A stretch of DNA of 64,000 nucleotides, from the NCBI RefSeq assembly GCF_900636475.1, contig NZ_LR134283.1, forward strand, positions 1,736,001 to 1,800,000, given 5' to 3'. The position numbers and the translations under genes are program-made. A model generated the notes under the pieces. That model made no database searches. It saw nothing but the letters and a program-made list of their open reading frames with translations, and was not told the origin of the DNA. Origin of the DNA: Streptococcus anginosus (GTDB lineage Bacteria > Bacillota > Bacilli > Lactobacillales > Streptococcaceae). Below, piece by piece: positions 48,354-59,035 of the stretch; position 1 is the stretch's first letter; the number at the start of each line of letters is the position of its first letter.

Positions 48354-49445
48354 ATGCCAAATGTAAAAGAAATTACAAGAGAATCTTGGATTTTATCCAC
48401 TTTCCCAGAATGGGGCACTTGGCTCAATGAAGAAATTGAAGAGGAAGTCGTGCCTGAAGGTAACTTTGCTATGTGGTGGTTAGGGAATTGTGGTGTTTGG
48501 ATTAAGACACCAGGCGGAGCTAATGTGGTCATGGATCTTTGGTCTAACCGCGGAAAATCAACTAAAAAGGTCAAAGATATGGTGCGGGGACATCAAATGG
48601 CAAATATGGCAGGCGTACGTAAATTGCAGCCAAATCTGCGCGTGCAGCCAATGGTGATTGATCCATTTATGATTAATGAGTTGGACTATTATCTGGTATC
48701 GCATTTTCACAGTGACCATATTGATATCAATACTGCAGCAGCGATTGTCAACAATCCGAAATTGAATCATGTTAAATTTGTCGGACCTTATGAATGTGGC
48801 GAAATCTGGAAAAAATGGGGTGTCCCAGAAGAACGTATCATCGTGATTAAACCCGGCGAAAGTTTTGAGTTTAAAGATATTAAAGTATCAGCTGTGGAAT
48901 CTTTCGACCGAACTTGCTTGGTAACACTTCCAGTTGATGGTGCTGATGCTCAAGATGGTGAACTGAAAGGTCTGCCTGTAACAGATGAAGAAATGGCGCG
49001 TAAAGCAGTCAATTACATCTTTGAAACGCCAGGTGGTACAATTTATCATGGTGCAGATTCGCACTTCTCAAATTATTTTGCCAAACACGGAAAAGATTTT
49101 AAGATTGATGTGGCTATTAATAACTATGGTGATAACCCAATCGGTATTCAAGATAAGATGACTTCGATTGATTTGCTTCGTATGGCTGAAAACCTTCGTG
49201 CCAAAGTTATTATTCCAGTTCATTATGATATTTGGTCTAACTTCATGGCTTCAACGGACGAGATTTTAGCCTTGTGGAAGATGCGTAAAGAGCGCCTCCA
49301 ATATCAATTCCATCCATTCATCTGGGAAGTCGGTGGTAAATATACCTATCCGCAAGACAAAGACAGGATTGAATATCATCACCCACGTGGCTTTGATGAT
49401 TGCTTTGAGCATGATTCAAACATTCAATTTAAGGCTTTACTATAA
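48354..49445 (+). CDS. ulaG: L-ascorbate-6-phosphate lactonase UlaG
   Basis: Opens the lactone ring of L-ascorbate 6-phosphate to give 3-keto-L-gulonate 6-phosphate, the first cytoplasmic step after PTS uptake. 363 aa, metallo-beta-lactamase fold with metal motif SHFHSDHID (about residues 116-124), a YHGADSHFS segment and IPVHYDIWSNF near residue 285. TTGAGGAGGA precedes the ATG. Transcribed separately from ulaA-F but with the same promoter element. Confidence 0.95.
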   Translation: MPNVKEITRESWILSTFPEWGTWLNEEIEEEVVPEGNFAMWWLGNCGVWIKTPGGANVVMDLWSNRGKSTKKVKDMVRGHQMANMAGVRKLQPNLRVQPMVIDPFMINELDYYLVSHFHSDHIDINTAAAIVNNPKLNHVKFVGPYECGEIWKKWGVPEERIIVIKPGESFEFKDIKVSAVESFDRTCLVTLPVDGADAQDGELKGLPVTDEEMARKAVNYIFETPGGTIYHGADSHFSNYFAKHGKDFKIDVAINNYGDNPIGIQDKMTSIDLLRMAENLRAKVIIPVHYDIWSNFMASTDEILALWKMRKERLQYQFHPFIWEVGGKYTYPQDKDRIEYHHPRGFDDCFEHDSNIQFKALL

Positions 49446-49459
49446 AAAATTAAGTGGGA

Positions 49460-49502
49460 ATTATCCGTATACATTGCGATATGCGGATAATTTTCATATA
49501 AT
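49460..49502 (+). promoter_or_regulatory. ulaG terminator hairpin nested with the tkt promoter
   Basis: A 12-bp hairpin (49460-49471 with 49480-49491, one wobble) followed by TTTT fits an intrinsic terminator. Its loop and right arm contain TTGCGA (49474-49479), which with TATAAT (49497-49502) at a 17-nt spacing forms the tkt promoter. Confidence 0.75.
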
Positions 49503-49555
49503 GATAGTGTAGAATAATTGCTACTGAAAAGGTAGTATTATAAAAGGAGAATTCA

Positions 49556-51532
49556 ATGTCAAATTTATCTGTCAATGCCATTCGTTTTTTGGGAATTGAT
49601 GCTATTGAAAAATCAAAATCTGGGCATCCAGGTGTTGTCATGGGCGCAGCACCGATGGCTTATGACTTATTTACCAAGCAAATGCGTGTGAATCCAGAAG
49701 TACCAAATTGGGTCAATCGCGATCGTTTTGTTTTATCAGCAGGCCACGGCTCTATGCTGCTCTATGCACTTCTTCACTTGTCTGGTTTTCAAGATGTCAC
49801 TATGGACGAAATCAAGCACTTCCGTCAATGGGGTTCTAAAACGCCTGGACATCCAGAATTTGGACACACGGCTGGTGTAGATGCGACAACTGGACCCCTT
49901 GGTCAAGGAATTTCGATGGCAACTGGTTTTGCGCAAGCAGAACGTTTCCTAGCTGCTAAGTACAACCGTGAAGGCTATAATATCTTTGACCACTATACCT
50001 ATGTCATCTGTGGTGACGGGGACTTAATGGAAGGTGTGTCTGCTGAAGCGGCTTCTTATGCTGGACTGCAAAAGCTAGATAAGCTCATCGTTCTTTATGA
50101 TTCAAACGATATCAATTTGGACGGAGAAACGAAGGATTCCTTTACAGAAAGTGTTCGTGACCGTTACAATGCTTACGGTTGGCACACAGCTTTGGTTAAA
50201 GACGGAACAGACTTAGAAGCGATCAATGCAGCGATTGAAGCCGCAAAAGTTTCTGGCAAACCTTCCTTGATTGAAGTCAAAACGGTCATTGGCTATGGCT
50301 CGCCAAATAAACAGGGAACCAATGCTGTTCATGGGGCTCCTCTTGGTGCAGAAGAAGCAGCCGCTACTCGCAAAGCTCTTTCTTGGGATTACGCACCATT
50401 TGAAATTCCAGAAGAAGTCTACGAAGATTATCGAGTTAATGTTGCAGAACGCGGCAAAGCTGCCTATGATGCTTGGGAAAAACTCGTTGAAGAATACAAA
50501 CAAGCCTATCCTGACTTAGCTGATGAAGTTGCTGCCATTATTGCTGGAAAAGATCCAGTTGAGATCAAACCAGAAGATTTCCCAGTAAAAGAAACAGGTC
50601 TTTCACAAGCTACTCGTAATTCTAGCCAAGATGCTTTGAATGCTGCCGCAAAAGTTCTCCCAACTTTCCTTGGTGGCTCTGCTGACCTCGCTCATTCTAA
50701 TATGACTTACATCAAAGAAGATGGTTTGCAAGATGATGCCCACCGTCTTAACCGCAATATTCAATTCGGTGTGCGTGAATTTGCTATGGGGACTATTTTG
50801 AATGGTATGGCACTTCACGGAGGACTTCGTGTTTATGGCGGTACGTTCTTTGTCTTCTCAGACTATGTTAAAGCGGCTGTTCGCTTGTCAGCTCTGCAAG
50901 GTTTGCCTGTGACCTATGTCTTTACACATGACTCAATCGCAGTTGGTGAAGACGGTCCAACTCATGAGCCAATTGAGCATTTAGCAGGACTTCGTGCCAT
51001 TCCAAACCTCAATGTTTTGCGTCCAGCAGATGCGCGTGAAACGCAGGCCGCTTGGTACTTGGCGCTGAAGAGCAAAACAACCCCGACAGCTCTTGTTCTC
51101 ACGCGTCAAAACTTGACTGTTGAAGCTGGAACAGACTTTGACAAGGTAGCGAAAGGCGCCTATGTTGTGTATGAGACAACAGATGGTTTTGATACAATCC
51201 TTCTAGCATCTGGTTCTGAAGTCAACTTAGCTGTTGCAGCTGCAAAAGAGTTAGAAGCGCAAGGAGAAAAGGTTCGCGTTGTCAGCGTACCGTCAACAGA
51301 CATCTTTGATGCACAAGACGCTGCTTACAAAGAAGCAATTTTACCAAATGCAGTTCGTCGCCGTGTTGCAATCGAAATGGCTGCAACCCAGTCTTGGTAC
51401 AAATATGTCGGACTTGACGGAGCTGTTATCGGCATTGACAAATTCGGTGCTTCTGCCCCAGCTGCTAAGGTAATGGAAGAATATGGCTTCACCGTTGCTC
51501 ATGTCGTAGAAGTTGTGAAAAATTTGAAATAG
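49556..51532 (+). CDS. tkt: Transketolase
   Basis: Thiamine diphosphate enzyme moving two-carbon units between pentose and triose phosphates; it uses the D-xylulose 5-phosphate produced by the neighbouring ula pathway. 658 aa. N-terminal [18 protein letters not shown], the ThDP motif [10 protein letters not shown] (about residue 155) through to [11 protein letters not shown], the pyrimidine domain with [12 protein letters not shown], and [23 protein letters not shown] precedes the ATG. It has its own promoter, so general pentose phosphate function is more likely than dedication to ascorbate. Confidence 0.96.
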   Translation: MSNLSVNAIRFLGIDAIEKSKSGHPGVVMGAAPMAYDLFTKQMRVNPEVPNWVNRDRFVLSAGHGSMLLYALLHLSGFQDVTMDEIKHFRQWGSKTPGHPEFGHTAGVDATTGPLGQGISMATGFAQAERFLAAKYNREGYNIFDHYTYVICGDGDLMEGVSAEAASYAGLQKLDKLIVLYDSNDINLDGETKDSFTESVRDRYNAYGWHTALVKDGTDLEAINAAIEAAKVSGKPSLIEVKTVIGYGSPNKQGTNAVHGAPLGAEEAAATRKALSWDYAPFEIPEEVYEDYRVNVAERGKAAYDAWEKLVEEYKQAYPDLADEVAAIIAGKDPVEIKPEDFPVKETGLSQATRNSSQDALNAAAKVLPTFLGGSADLAHSNMTYIKEDGLQDDAHRLNRNIQFGVREFAMGTILNGMALHGGLRVYGGTFFVFSDYVKAAVRLSALQGLPVTYVFTHDSIAVGEDGPTHEPIEHLAGLRAIPNLNVLRPADARETQAAWYLALKSKTTPTALVLTRQNLTVEAGTDFDKVAKGAYVVYETTDGFDTILLASGSEVNLAVAAAKELEAQGEKVRVVSVPSTDIFDAQDAAYKEAILPNAVRRRVAIEMAATQSWYKYVGLDGAVIGIDKFGASAPAAKVMEEYGFTVAHVVEVVKNLK

Positions 51533-51546
51533 TAACTATCAAGAAG

Positions 51547-51575
51547 AACCGAGGCTTGCTTTGCTTCGGTTTTTC
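51547..51575 (+). terminator. Terminator of tkt
   Basis: AACCGAGGC (51547-51555) pairs with GCTTCGGTT (51563-51571), one G-U pair, then TTTT. Confidence 0.85.
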
Positions 51576-51627
51576 TAACTAGAAATGCTATAATGAAAAT
51601 AGGAAATTTTAGCTTGGAGGTGTGAAG

Positions 51628-52116
51628 ATGACAAAGGAAAGTATGATTTATCAGCTGTTGAATGAATTGAAAATTTCTTATGATCGTCTGGATCATGAAC
51701 CAATTTCTTCCGTTATTGAGGCTGCTGAAAAGGGAATTGTCCTACCGGGGCAACAGGTCAAAAATCTCTTTTTGAAAAATAAAAAGGGGCGTCAATTTTA
51801 TTTGGTCATTTTGCGGGACGAAAAAACGGCAGATATCAAGCATTTGGCAGAAATCCTTGATGAAAAACGATTATCATTTGCCAATGATAAGGAGCTGGAG
51901 GAGCTTTTACAGGTAGAACCAGGTGCGGTTACACCTTTTGGGTTGCTTTTTGATAAGGAAAAGAAAGTCCAGCTGATTGTGGACGAGGAGGTTGATCCGA
52001 ACTTGACCGTGGGTTTTCATCCTTTTGTCAATACAACAACGCTCAATATCGCTTATGCTGACTTTTTACGTTTTTTGGAAAAAGCAGAGCATACTGTCAA
52101 AAGAATTCGCTGCTAG
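51628..52116 (+). CDS. YbaK/ProX-type aminoacyl-tRNA deacylase domain protein
   Basis: Free-standing homologue of the ProRS editing domain (YbaK/EbsC/ProX superfamily), probably hydrolysing a mischarged tRNA such as Ala-tRNA-Pro. 162 aa from ATG 51628, which has GGAGG 7 nt upstream; the GTG at 51622 is too close. The domain core is visible: KNLFLKNKKGRQFYLVILRDE with the catalytic-type lysine, and PGAVTPFGLLFD. It coexists with a ProRS (56209) that still has its own INS domain, so specificity may differ. Confidence 0.83.
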   Translation: MTKESMIYQLLNELKISYDRLDHEPISSVIEAAEKGIVLPGQQVKNLFLKNKKGRQFYLVILRDEKTADIKHLAEILDEKRLSFANDKELEELLQVEPGAVTPFGLLFDKEKKVQLIVDEEVDPNLTVGFHPFVNTTTLNIAYADFLRFLEKAEHTVKRIRC

Positions 52117-52218
52117 TCAGACTTAAGGAGGAATCCTTTTAGAAATTTCAGCCCCTCCTTGTAAATTCTCTAGGAATCTGCTATAGTAGATAATATATGA
52201 AATCTAAAGGAGACTAAA

Positions 52219-52557
52219 ATGGGTAACGGTTTTTCAATTTTAATCATGTTGGTTGTGATGATGGGCTTGATGTTCTTCATGCAACGTTCTCAAAAGAAAC
52301 AAGCAGACAAACGGATGGAAAGCTTGAACAAACTACAAAAAGGATATGAAGTTATCACAATTGGTGGCTTGTATGGTACGGTTGATGAAGTTGATACTGA
52401 AAAGAAAACAGTTGTTCTTGATGTAGACGGTGTTTACTTGACATTTGAATTAACAGCTATCAAGACCGTATTACCTCTCACAGAGGGAATCACAGCAGTT
52501 GCTGGTGCAGACGGAAGTGTTGATATGTCAGAAGATACAGCTATTGAAGAAGAATAG
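52219..52557 (+). CDS. yajC: Preprotein translocase accessory subunit YajC
   Basis: Small single-pass membrane protein associated with SecDF/SecYEG. 112 aa: N-terminal transmembrane helix (residues 4-20, ILIMLVVMMGLMFFM), the hallmark QRSQKKQADKRMESLNKLQKGYEVITIGGLYGTV region split around residues 22-55, and an acidic tail. AAAGGAGA precedes the ATG. Terminator at 52580-52605. Confidence 0.93.
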   Translation: MGNGFSILIMLVVMMGLMFFMQRSQKKQADKRMESLNKLQKGYEVITIGGLYGTVDEVDTEKKTVVLDVDGVYLTFELTAIKTVLPLTEGITAVAGADGSVDMSEDTAIEEE

Positions 52558-52579
52558 TAGTGTTTTAAGCTAGAAAAAG

Positions 52580-52605
52580 GGATTGGAGTTTCTCCAGTTC
52601 TTTTT
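52580..52605 (+). terminator. Terminator of yajC
   Basis: GGATTGGAG (52580-52588), loop TTT, CTCCAGTTC (52592-52600), then TTTTT. The 344-bp gap to uppS otherwise holds AT-rich DNA and the hairpin at 52776-52821. Confidence 0.82.
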
Positions 52606-52775
52606 ATTTTTGTTTGAAAGGTTTCTTTTACAACTTATAAGAATAATTCTTTTACTACTTTGACGTTGTCAATTAGCTATTTTGATGCCAAAGCTAACTA
52701 AGTAACAAATATTCCCTTAGCAGAATAGGAATTTAAAAAAGATAAAGTATTTAATTTTTATCGTAAAATAATGTG

Positions 52776-52821
52776 AAAAAGAAGTTGGAGCCAAAAATTT
52801 CTATGTTTCGGCTTCTTTTTT
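52776..52821. terminator. Second hairpin before uppS
   Basis: AAAAAGAAGTT (52776-52786) pairs with GGCTTCTTTTT (52810-52820, wobbles at the inner end). A GTTGGAGCCAAAA stretch places it in the family of repeated spacer hairpins. Could stop transcription in either direction. Confidence 0.6.
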
Positions 52822-52860
52822 ATCTGAAATTTAGCATAAATCCCATTTTTAGAGGATTTA

Positions 52861-52869
52861 TGATATAAT
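52861..52869 (+). promoter_or_regulatory. Extended -10 promoter of uppS-cdsA
   Basis: TGATATAAT with TATAAT at 52864-52869, 33 nt before the uppS ATG. Weak -35. Confidence 0.6.
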
Positions 52870-52901
52870 GAAATGTAAAACTTTATTAGGAAAACAAGCA
52901 G

Positions 52902-53651
52902 ATGTTTAGTTTTAAGAAAAAAGAAAAAATTGAAGTTCCATTACAAATACCGAGACATATCGGTATTATTATGGACGGGAATGGTCGTTGGGCTAAAAAG
53001 AGAATGCAGCCGCGCGTTTTCGGACACAAGTCTGGAATGGAAGCTTTGCAAAACGTTACCATTGCAGCTAAAGAGTTGGGTGTCCAAGTATTGACGGTTT
53101 ACGCTTTCTCCACAGAAAATTGGTCGCGTCCTGAAAAAGAAGTCAGCTTTATCATGAACTTGCCGGTTGAATTTTACGACCGTTATGTGCCTGAGTTGCA
53201 TAGAAATAACGTAAAAATTCAAATGATTGGGGATACGGAGCGGCTGCCTAAGGCAACGTATGATGCGCTTTGCAAGGCAGAAGAATTAACGCGGCTCAAC
53301 ACAGGCTTGATTCTGAATTTTGCCTTGAATTATGGTGGCCGTGCTGAGATTGTTCAGGCGGTTAAAATGATTGCTCAAGATGTGTTAGATGCCAAGTTCA
53401 GTCCGGGTGAGATTGATGAAGAGATGATTGCCAATTATCTACAAACCAGCAATCTACCTCGATTATTGCGCGATCCGGATTTGGTCATTCGGACGAGCGG
53501 AGAATTGCGTTTGAGTAATTTTTTGCCTTGGCAAAGTGCATATAGTGAGCTGTATTTTACAGATATTTTATGGCCGGATTTTGATGAGAAAGCTTTGAAA
53601 GCAGCTATTGAAGAATATAGTAAACGAAATCGTCGCTTTGGTGGTGTGTAG
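52902..53651 (+). CDS. uppS: Undecaprenyl pyrophosphate synthase (cis-prenyltransferase)
   Basis: Condenses isopentenyl pyrophosphate onto farnesyl pyrophosphate to make the C55 lipid carrier for peptidoglycan and teichoic acids. 249 aa. Catalytic Asp in IIMDGNGRWAKKR (about residues 23-35), LTVYAFSTENWSRP, and the C-terminal DLVIRTSGELRLSNFLPWQ followed by SELYFTD. The usual ribosome binding site is weak (AGGAAAACAAGCAG). Followed after 8 nt by cdsA. Confidence 0.96.
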   Translation: MFSFKKKEKIEVPLQIPRHIGIIMDGNGRWAKKRMQPRVFGHKSGMEALQNVTIAAKELGVQVLTVYAFSTENWSRPEKEVSFIMNLPVEFYDRYVPELHRNNVKIQMIGDTERLPKATYDALCKAEELTRLNTGLILNFALNYGGRAEIVQAVKMIAQDVLDAKFSPGEIDEEMIANYLQTSNLPRLLRDPDLVIRTSGELRLSNFLPWQSAYSELYFTDILWPDFDEKALKAAIEEYSKRNRRFGGV

Positions 53652-53659
53652 GAGAATTT

Positions 53660-54463
53660 ATGGATAAGGATTTACAAAGACGTGTTATTTTTGGCGGAGT
53701 GGCACTTGCTATCTTCATTCCAGTTTTGATGATAGGAGGGGCGCTTCTGCAAATTGGAATGGGGCTTCTAGCCATGTTGGGTGTTCATGAATTGCTGCAA
53801 ATGAAAGGGCTGAGAAGTACCACGCTAGAAGGTATTTTAGCCATGTTGGCAGCTTTTGTGTTGACGATTCCACTCGAAAACTATTTGAAATTTTTGCCGG
53901 TAGACGGAAATGTTGTAGCCTATAGTTTAGTTGTTTTTCTTCTATTAGGCTCAACTGTTCTAGGGAAAAATTACAGTTTTGAAGATGCGGCTTATCCAAT
54001 CGCTGCGAGTTTTTACGTGGGGATTGGCTTCAATGCTTTGCTAGATGCACGGGTGGCTGGTTTTGACAAAGTGCTCTTAGCCTTGTTTATCGTCTGGGCA
54101 ACGGATAGCGGAGCTTACTTGGTCGGACGGAGATATGGCGTACGTCGCTTGGCTCCTCATGTTTCTCCAAATAAAACTATTGAGGGCAGTCTAGGGGGCA
54201 TTGCTTCAGCAGTCCTTGTAACATTTGTTTTCATGTTGTTTGATAGAAACGTTGCCGCACCTCATCATATGTTTGTCATGCTTCTTTTCACAGTATTCTT
54301 TAGTATTGCAGGACAGTTTGGGGACTTGGTAGAAAGTGCGATTAAGCGCCATTTTGGAGTCAAAGATTCTGGTAAATTTATACCCGGACATGGTGGTGTG
54401 TTAGATCGTTTTGACAGCATGCTGTTTGTCTTTCCCTTGATGCATTTCTTTGGATTGTTCTAA
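53660..54463 (+). CDS. cdsA: Phosphatidate cytidylyltransferase
   Basis: Integral membrane enzyme making CDP-diacylglycerol, the branch point of phospholipid synthesis. 267 aa with about seven to eight hydrophobic segments. The C-terminal CDS signature is intact: GVKDSGKFIPGHGGVLDRFD, then SM. The upstream VSPNKTIEGSLGG is also characteristic. Co-transcribed with uppS; rseP follows only after a 436-bp gap. Confidence 0.95.
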   Translation: MDKDLQRRVIFGGVALAIFIPVLMIGGALLQIGMGLLAMLGVHELLQMKGLRSTTLEGILAMLAAFVLTIPLENYLKFLPVDGNVVAYSLVVFLLLGSTVLGKNYSFEDAAYPIAASFYVGIGFNALLDARVAGFDKVLLALFIVWATDSGAYLVGRRYGVRRLAPHVSPNKTIEGSLGGIASAVLVTFVFMLFDRNVAAPHHMFVMLLFTVFFSIAGQFGDLVESAIKRHFGVKDSGKFIPGHGGVLDRFDSMLFVFPLMHFFGLF

Positions 54464-54480
54464 TGAGAAGGATAAAATGA

Positions 54481-54720
54481 AGTGAGACAGACTAACGTGA
54501 TTGTTTTATAGTCACTCACTGAAAAATGAAATCTGAGAAGATGACGTAAAGAATCAATATTTCGCAAGAAATTGATTTTGTCATTTCACTTTATGCAGTT
54601 GACTAGGGGTTGGTCGTCATACCTTGCGTAGCAAGGGATTAGAACTGCCACTCAGCAGTGATTGGCACTAAAGGACCTAATCAATTGTGCATGGGAATTC
54701 TAAATTGACTAAAGTTAACA
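54481..54720. repeat. Hairpin-rich intergenic element, second copy, in the cdsA-rseP gap
   Basis: The 436-bp gap 54464-54899 contains AGTGAG/CTCACT with inner GACTA/TAGTC (54481-54520), a long AATCAAT/ATTGATT hairpin flanked by ATGAC/GTCAT (54539-54590), CCTTGC-GTA-GCAAGG (54622-54636), and the boxes GGTTGGTC (54608-54615) and GAACTGCCACTCAGC (54642-54656) shared with the pgk downstream region. The remainder to 54899 shows no coding signal. Confidence 0.45.
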
Positions 54721-54899
54721 GAGTTTCTCATTACTGCGTTTTGTTGTAAAAATAATTATTGTAAGAGTCTGGGAAACGTTCCTTCCAGCTTCTTTGTGAA
54801 TGAACTTTATAAGGAAATCTTAAGCCGAGTGAAGTAATCTTGATTTGCTGGGTACAATTCAGTAAGATGATCATGTCAGAAAGTAGAAAGGTTGGTGTA

Positions 54900-56171
54900 A
54901 TGCAGTCTGGTATTATAGGAATTATCACCTTTATCATTGTTTTTGGAATTATTGTAGTTGTTCATGAGTTTGGACATTTCTATTTTGCGAAAAAATCGGG
55001 CATTTTGGTGCGGGAGTTTGCTATTGGAATGGGCCCGAAAATTTTTGCTCATATCGGAAAAGACGGCACGGCCTATACTATTCGGATGTTACCGCTGGGT
55101 GGCTATGTTCGTATGGCTGGTTGGGGTGAAGATTCGACCGAGATTAAAACCGGAACACCTGCTAGTTTGACTTTAAATGAGGCAGGCAAGGTCGTCCGAA
55201 TCAACCTTTCGGGCAAGAAAATTGATCAAACTGCTCTGCCGATGAATGTGACGGGCTTTGATTTAGAAAACAAGCTGGAAATCACTGGTTTAGTATTAGA
55301 AGAACAAAAGACCTATGCGGTTGACCATGATGCAACAATCGTAGAAGAAGACGGCACAGAGGTTCGGATTGCTCCGCTTGATGTGCAGTATCAAAATGCT
55401 AGTTTAGGCGGGCGCCTCATTACCAACTTTGCAGGACCGATGAACAATTTCATTTTGGGGATTGTAGCTTTTCTGTTGTTGATTTTCATGCAGGGTGGCG
55501 TTGCCAATCCCAATACAAATCACATTCGTGTCTTACAGGACGGTGCCTTGGCACAAGCTGGTGTAAAAAATAACGACCAGATTTTAAAAGTTGGTCAAGC
55601 CGAAATTAAGAATTGGTCGGATTTGACCCAAGCTGTTCAGTCTGAGACGAAAAACAGTAAAGGGCAATCAGAACTAAATGTGACGGTTAAAAGCGGAAAT
55701 AAAGTTCGAGAGCTGACAGTTAAGCCTAAAAAAGAGCAAGGAAGATATCTATTAGGAGTGATGCCGGGCTTGAAATCAGATTTTCCGTCTATGATCGCGG
55801 GTGGGTTTAGCATGGCTTGGAACGCTAGTTTCCGCATCTTTGACGCTTTAAAAAATTTAATTTTCCACCCAGACATCAATAAACTAGGCGGACCTGTGGC
55901 GATTTACAAAGCTAGTAGTGACGCTGCTAAAGGTGGAATTGAAAGTGTTATCGCTCTCTTAGCTATGCTCTCTCTGAATATTGGTATTTTTAATCTCATT
56001 CCTATCCCAGCGCTTGACGGTGGAAAGATTGTGCTCAATCTTCTTGAAGCCATTCGTCGCAAGCCATTAAAGCAGGAAACAGAAACCTATGTTACTTTAG
56101 CAGGTGTCGCCATTATGGTGGTGTTGCTGATTGCAGTGACCTGGAATGATATTATGAGAACCTTCTTTTAA
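54900..56171 (+). CDS. rseP: RIP metalloprotease RseP/Eep
   Basis: Site-2 zinc protease of the membrane that processes anti-sigma factors and, in streptococci and enterococci (Eep), peptide-pheromone precursors and lipoprotein signal peptides. 423 aa from ATG 54900, supported by AAAGG 8 nt upstream; the open frame extends to 54840 without a binding site. Zinc motif HEFGH at about residues 22-26 in the first helix, a central PDZ domain ([13 protein letters not shown]), and [12 protein letters not shown] near the C-terminus supplying the third ligand. proS follows after 37 nt. Confidence 0.94.
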   Translation: MQSGIIGIITFIIVFGIIVVVHEFGHFYFAKKSGILVREFAIGMGPKIFAHIGKDGTAYTIRMLPLGGYVRMAGWGEDSTEIKTGTPASLTLNEAGKVVRINLSGKKIDQTALPMNVTGFDLENKLEITGLVLEEQKTYAVDHDATIVEEDGTEVRIAPLDVQYQNASLGGRLITNFAGPMNNFILGIVAFLLLIFMQGGVANPNTNHIRVLQDGALAQAGVKNNDQILKVGQAEIKNWSDLTQAVQSETKNSKGQSELNVTVKSGNKVRELTVKPKKEQGRYLLGVMPGLKSDFPSMIAGGFSMAWNASFRIFDALKNLIFHPDINKLGGPVAIYKASSDAAKGGIESVIALLAMLSLNIGIFNLIPIPALDGGKIVLNLLEAIRRKPLKQETETYVTLAGVAIMVVLLIAVTWNDIMRTFF

Positions 56172-56196
56172 AAGGTGAATTCTAAATAATAAATAA

Positions 56197-58068
<1,872 letters not shown>

Positions 58069-58102
58069 ATAGGTCTGAAATAAGAACTAAATTATCATTC
58101 AA

Positions 58103-58157
58103 AAACAGACAAAATCTTAATTGGAGATAATCCAAAAGAGATTTTGTCTGTTTTTTT
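58103..58157 (+). terminator. Terminator of rseP-proS
   Basis: A perfect 15-bp stem (58103-58117 with 58139-58153) with an inner GGA/TCC pair, followed by TTTT. Confidence 0.88.
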
Positions 58158-58331
58158 GAGTTGTCACTTTACGTCGACTTGTCGGTGTGGGACAAAGAAT
58201 GACTGCTAAGGGAAATGTGTTTTATTTTTCTTTCATTTTTTACTATTTGAAGATAAAAAATAACTTTTTAGGGCATCTTCCGAGGAAACCTTTAAAATAT
58301 TTTATACTAAAAAGGTAAAAAAGGAGTTGAA

Positions 58332-58970
58332 ATGAGAAAGATAAAAAATATTCTTCAAATGAGTTTGCTAATCGTTTTGACACAGATTACTTTGGTCTTG
58401 CTGACGACACCCTTGCCAAAATCATTAACTTTTCAGCAGTCCAGTTTTGTATTTTTGTTCATTTTATTTTTTGCTGGCTTGCTTTATTTTCGCTATTTTT
58501 CCAGAGAATTAACAAATTTTAAATCAGAGATCTTAGCGGCTCGTTACTGGCCCCTACTGCGATTATCCTATCTCATGATGGTATTTATCAATGCTATAGG
58601 AGCTTATCTGATGATATTGGAGGGGATGACAGCAGCGTCAGAAGGTCAACAACTGCTCCTGAGCCTGTTTGTCCACTCGTATCTTTTCTTATTAGGTGTT
58701 GATATAGTAGCTCTCGTGCCTGAGGTGCGGTCATTCATTATTCATTTTTTTGTGTCAAAAGGTCAAGCACGAACGAGTTTTGTGATAGGGAGTTTGTTGT
58801 TTATCCTTTTACGAAATCCAGCTGATTTAACTTGTTTTATTGTTTATACAGGTTTAGGGAGTTTACTTTCTTTCTTGATTTCCAAGCCAACTCTTCGTTT
58901 GGAATTTTCCATTTTCAGTCATTTGGTGCGCAATAGCTTTTCTCTTCTTTTCTTGATTATTTTTTGGTAA
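58332..58970 (+). CDS. Degenerate CPBP (Abi/CAAX-protease-like) membrane protein
   Basis: A 212-aa membrane protein with about six to seven hydrophobic segments. The C-terminal half follows the CPBP pattern: an N-side ILEGMTAASEGQQLL, then VPEVRSFIIHFF where EExxxR should be, SLLFILLRNPADL where FxxxH should be, and FSHLVRNSF, which keeps HxxxN. The second glutamate and the arginine of motif 1 and the histidine of motif 2 are missing, so intramembrane proteolysis is unlikely. AAAAGGAG precedes the ATG. Monocistronic; function unknown. Confidence 0.6.
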   Translation: MRKIKNILQMSLLIVLTQITLVLLTTPLPKSLTFQQSSFVFLFILFFAGLLYFRYFSRELTNFKSEILAARYWPLLRLSYLMMVFINAIGAYLMILEGMTAASEGQQLLLSLFVHSYLFLLGVDIVALVPEVRSFIIHFFVSKGQARTSFVIGSLLFILLRNPADLTCFIVYTGLGSLLSFLISKPTLRLEFSIFSHLVRNSFSLLFLIIFW

Positions 58971-59035
58971 ATTATTTTGTAGAAATCCCACTTCTATGAT
59001 AAAATGAGAGCATTATAGATTGGATGAGAAGAGCA

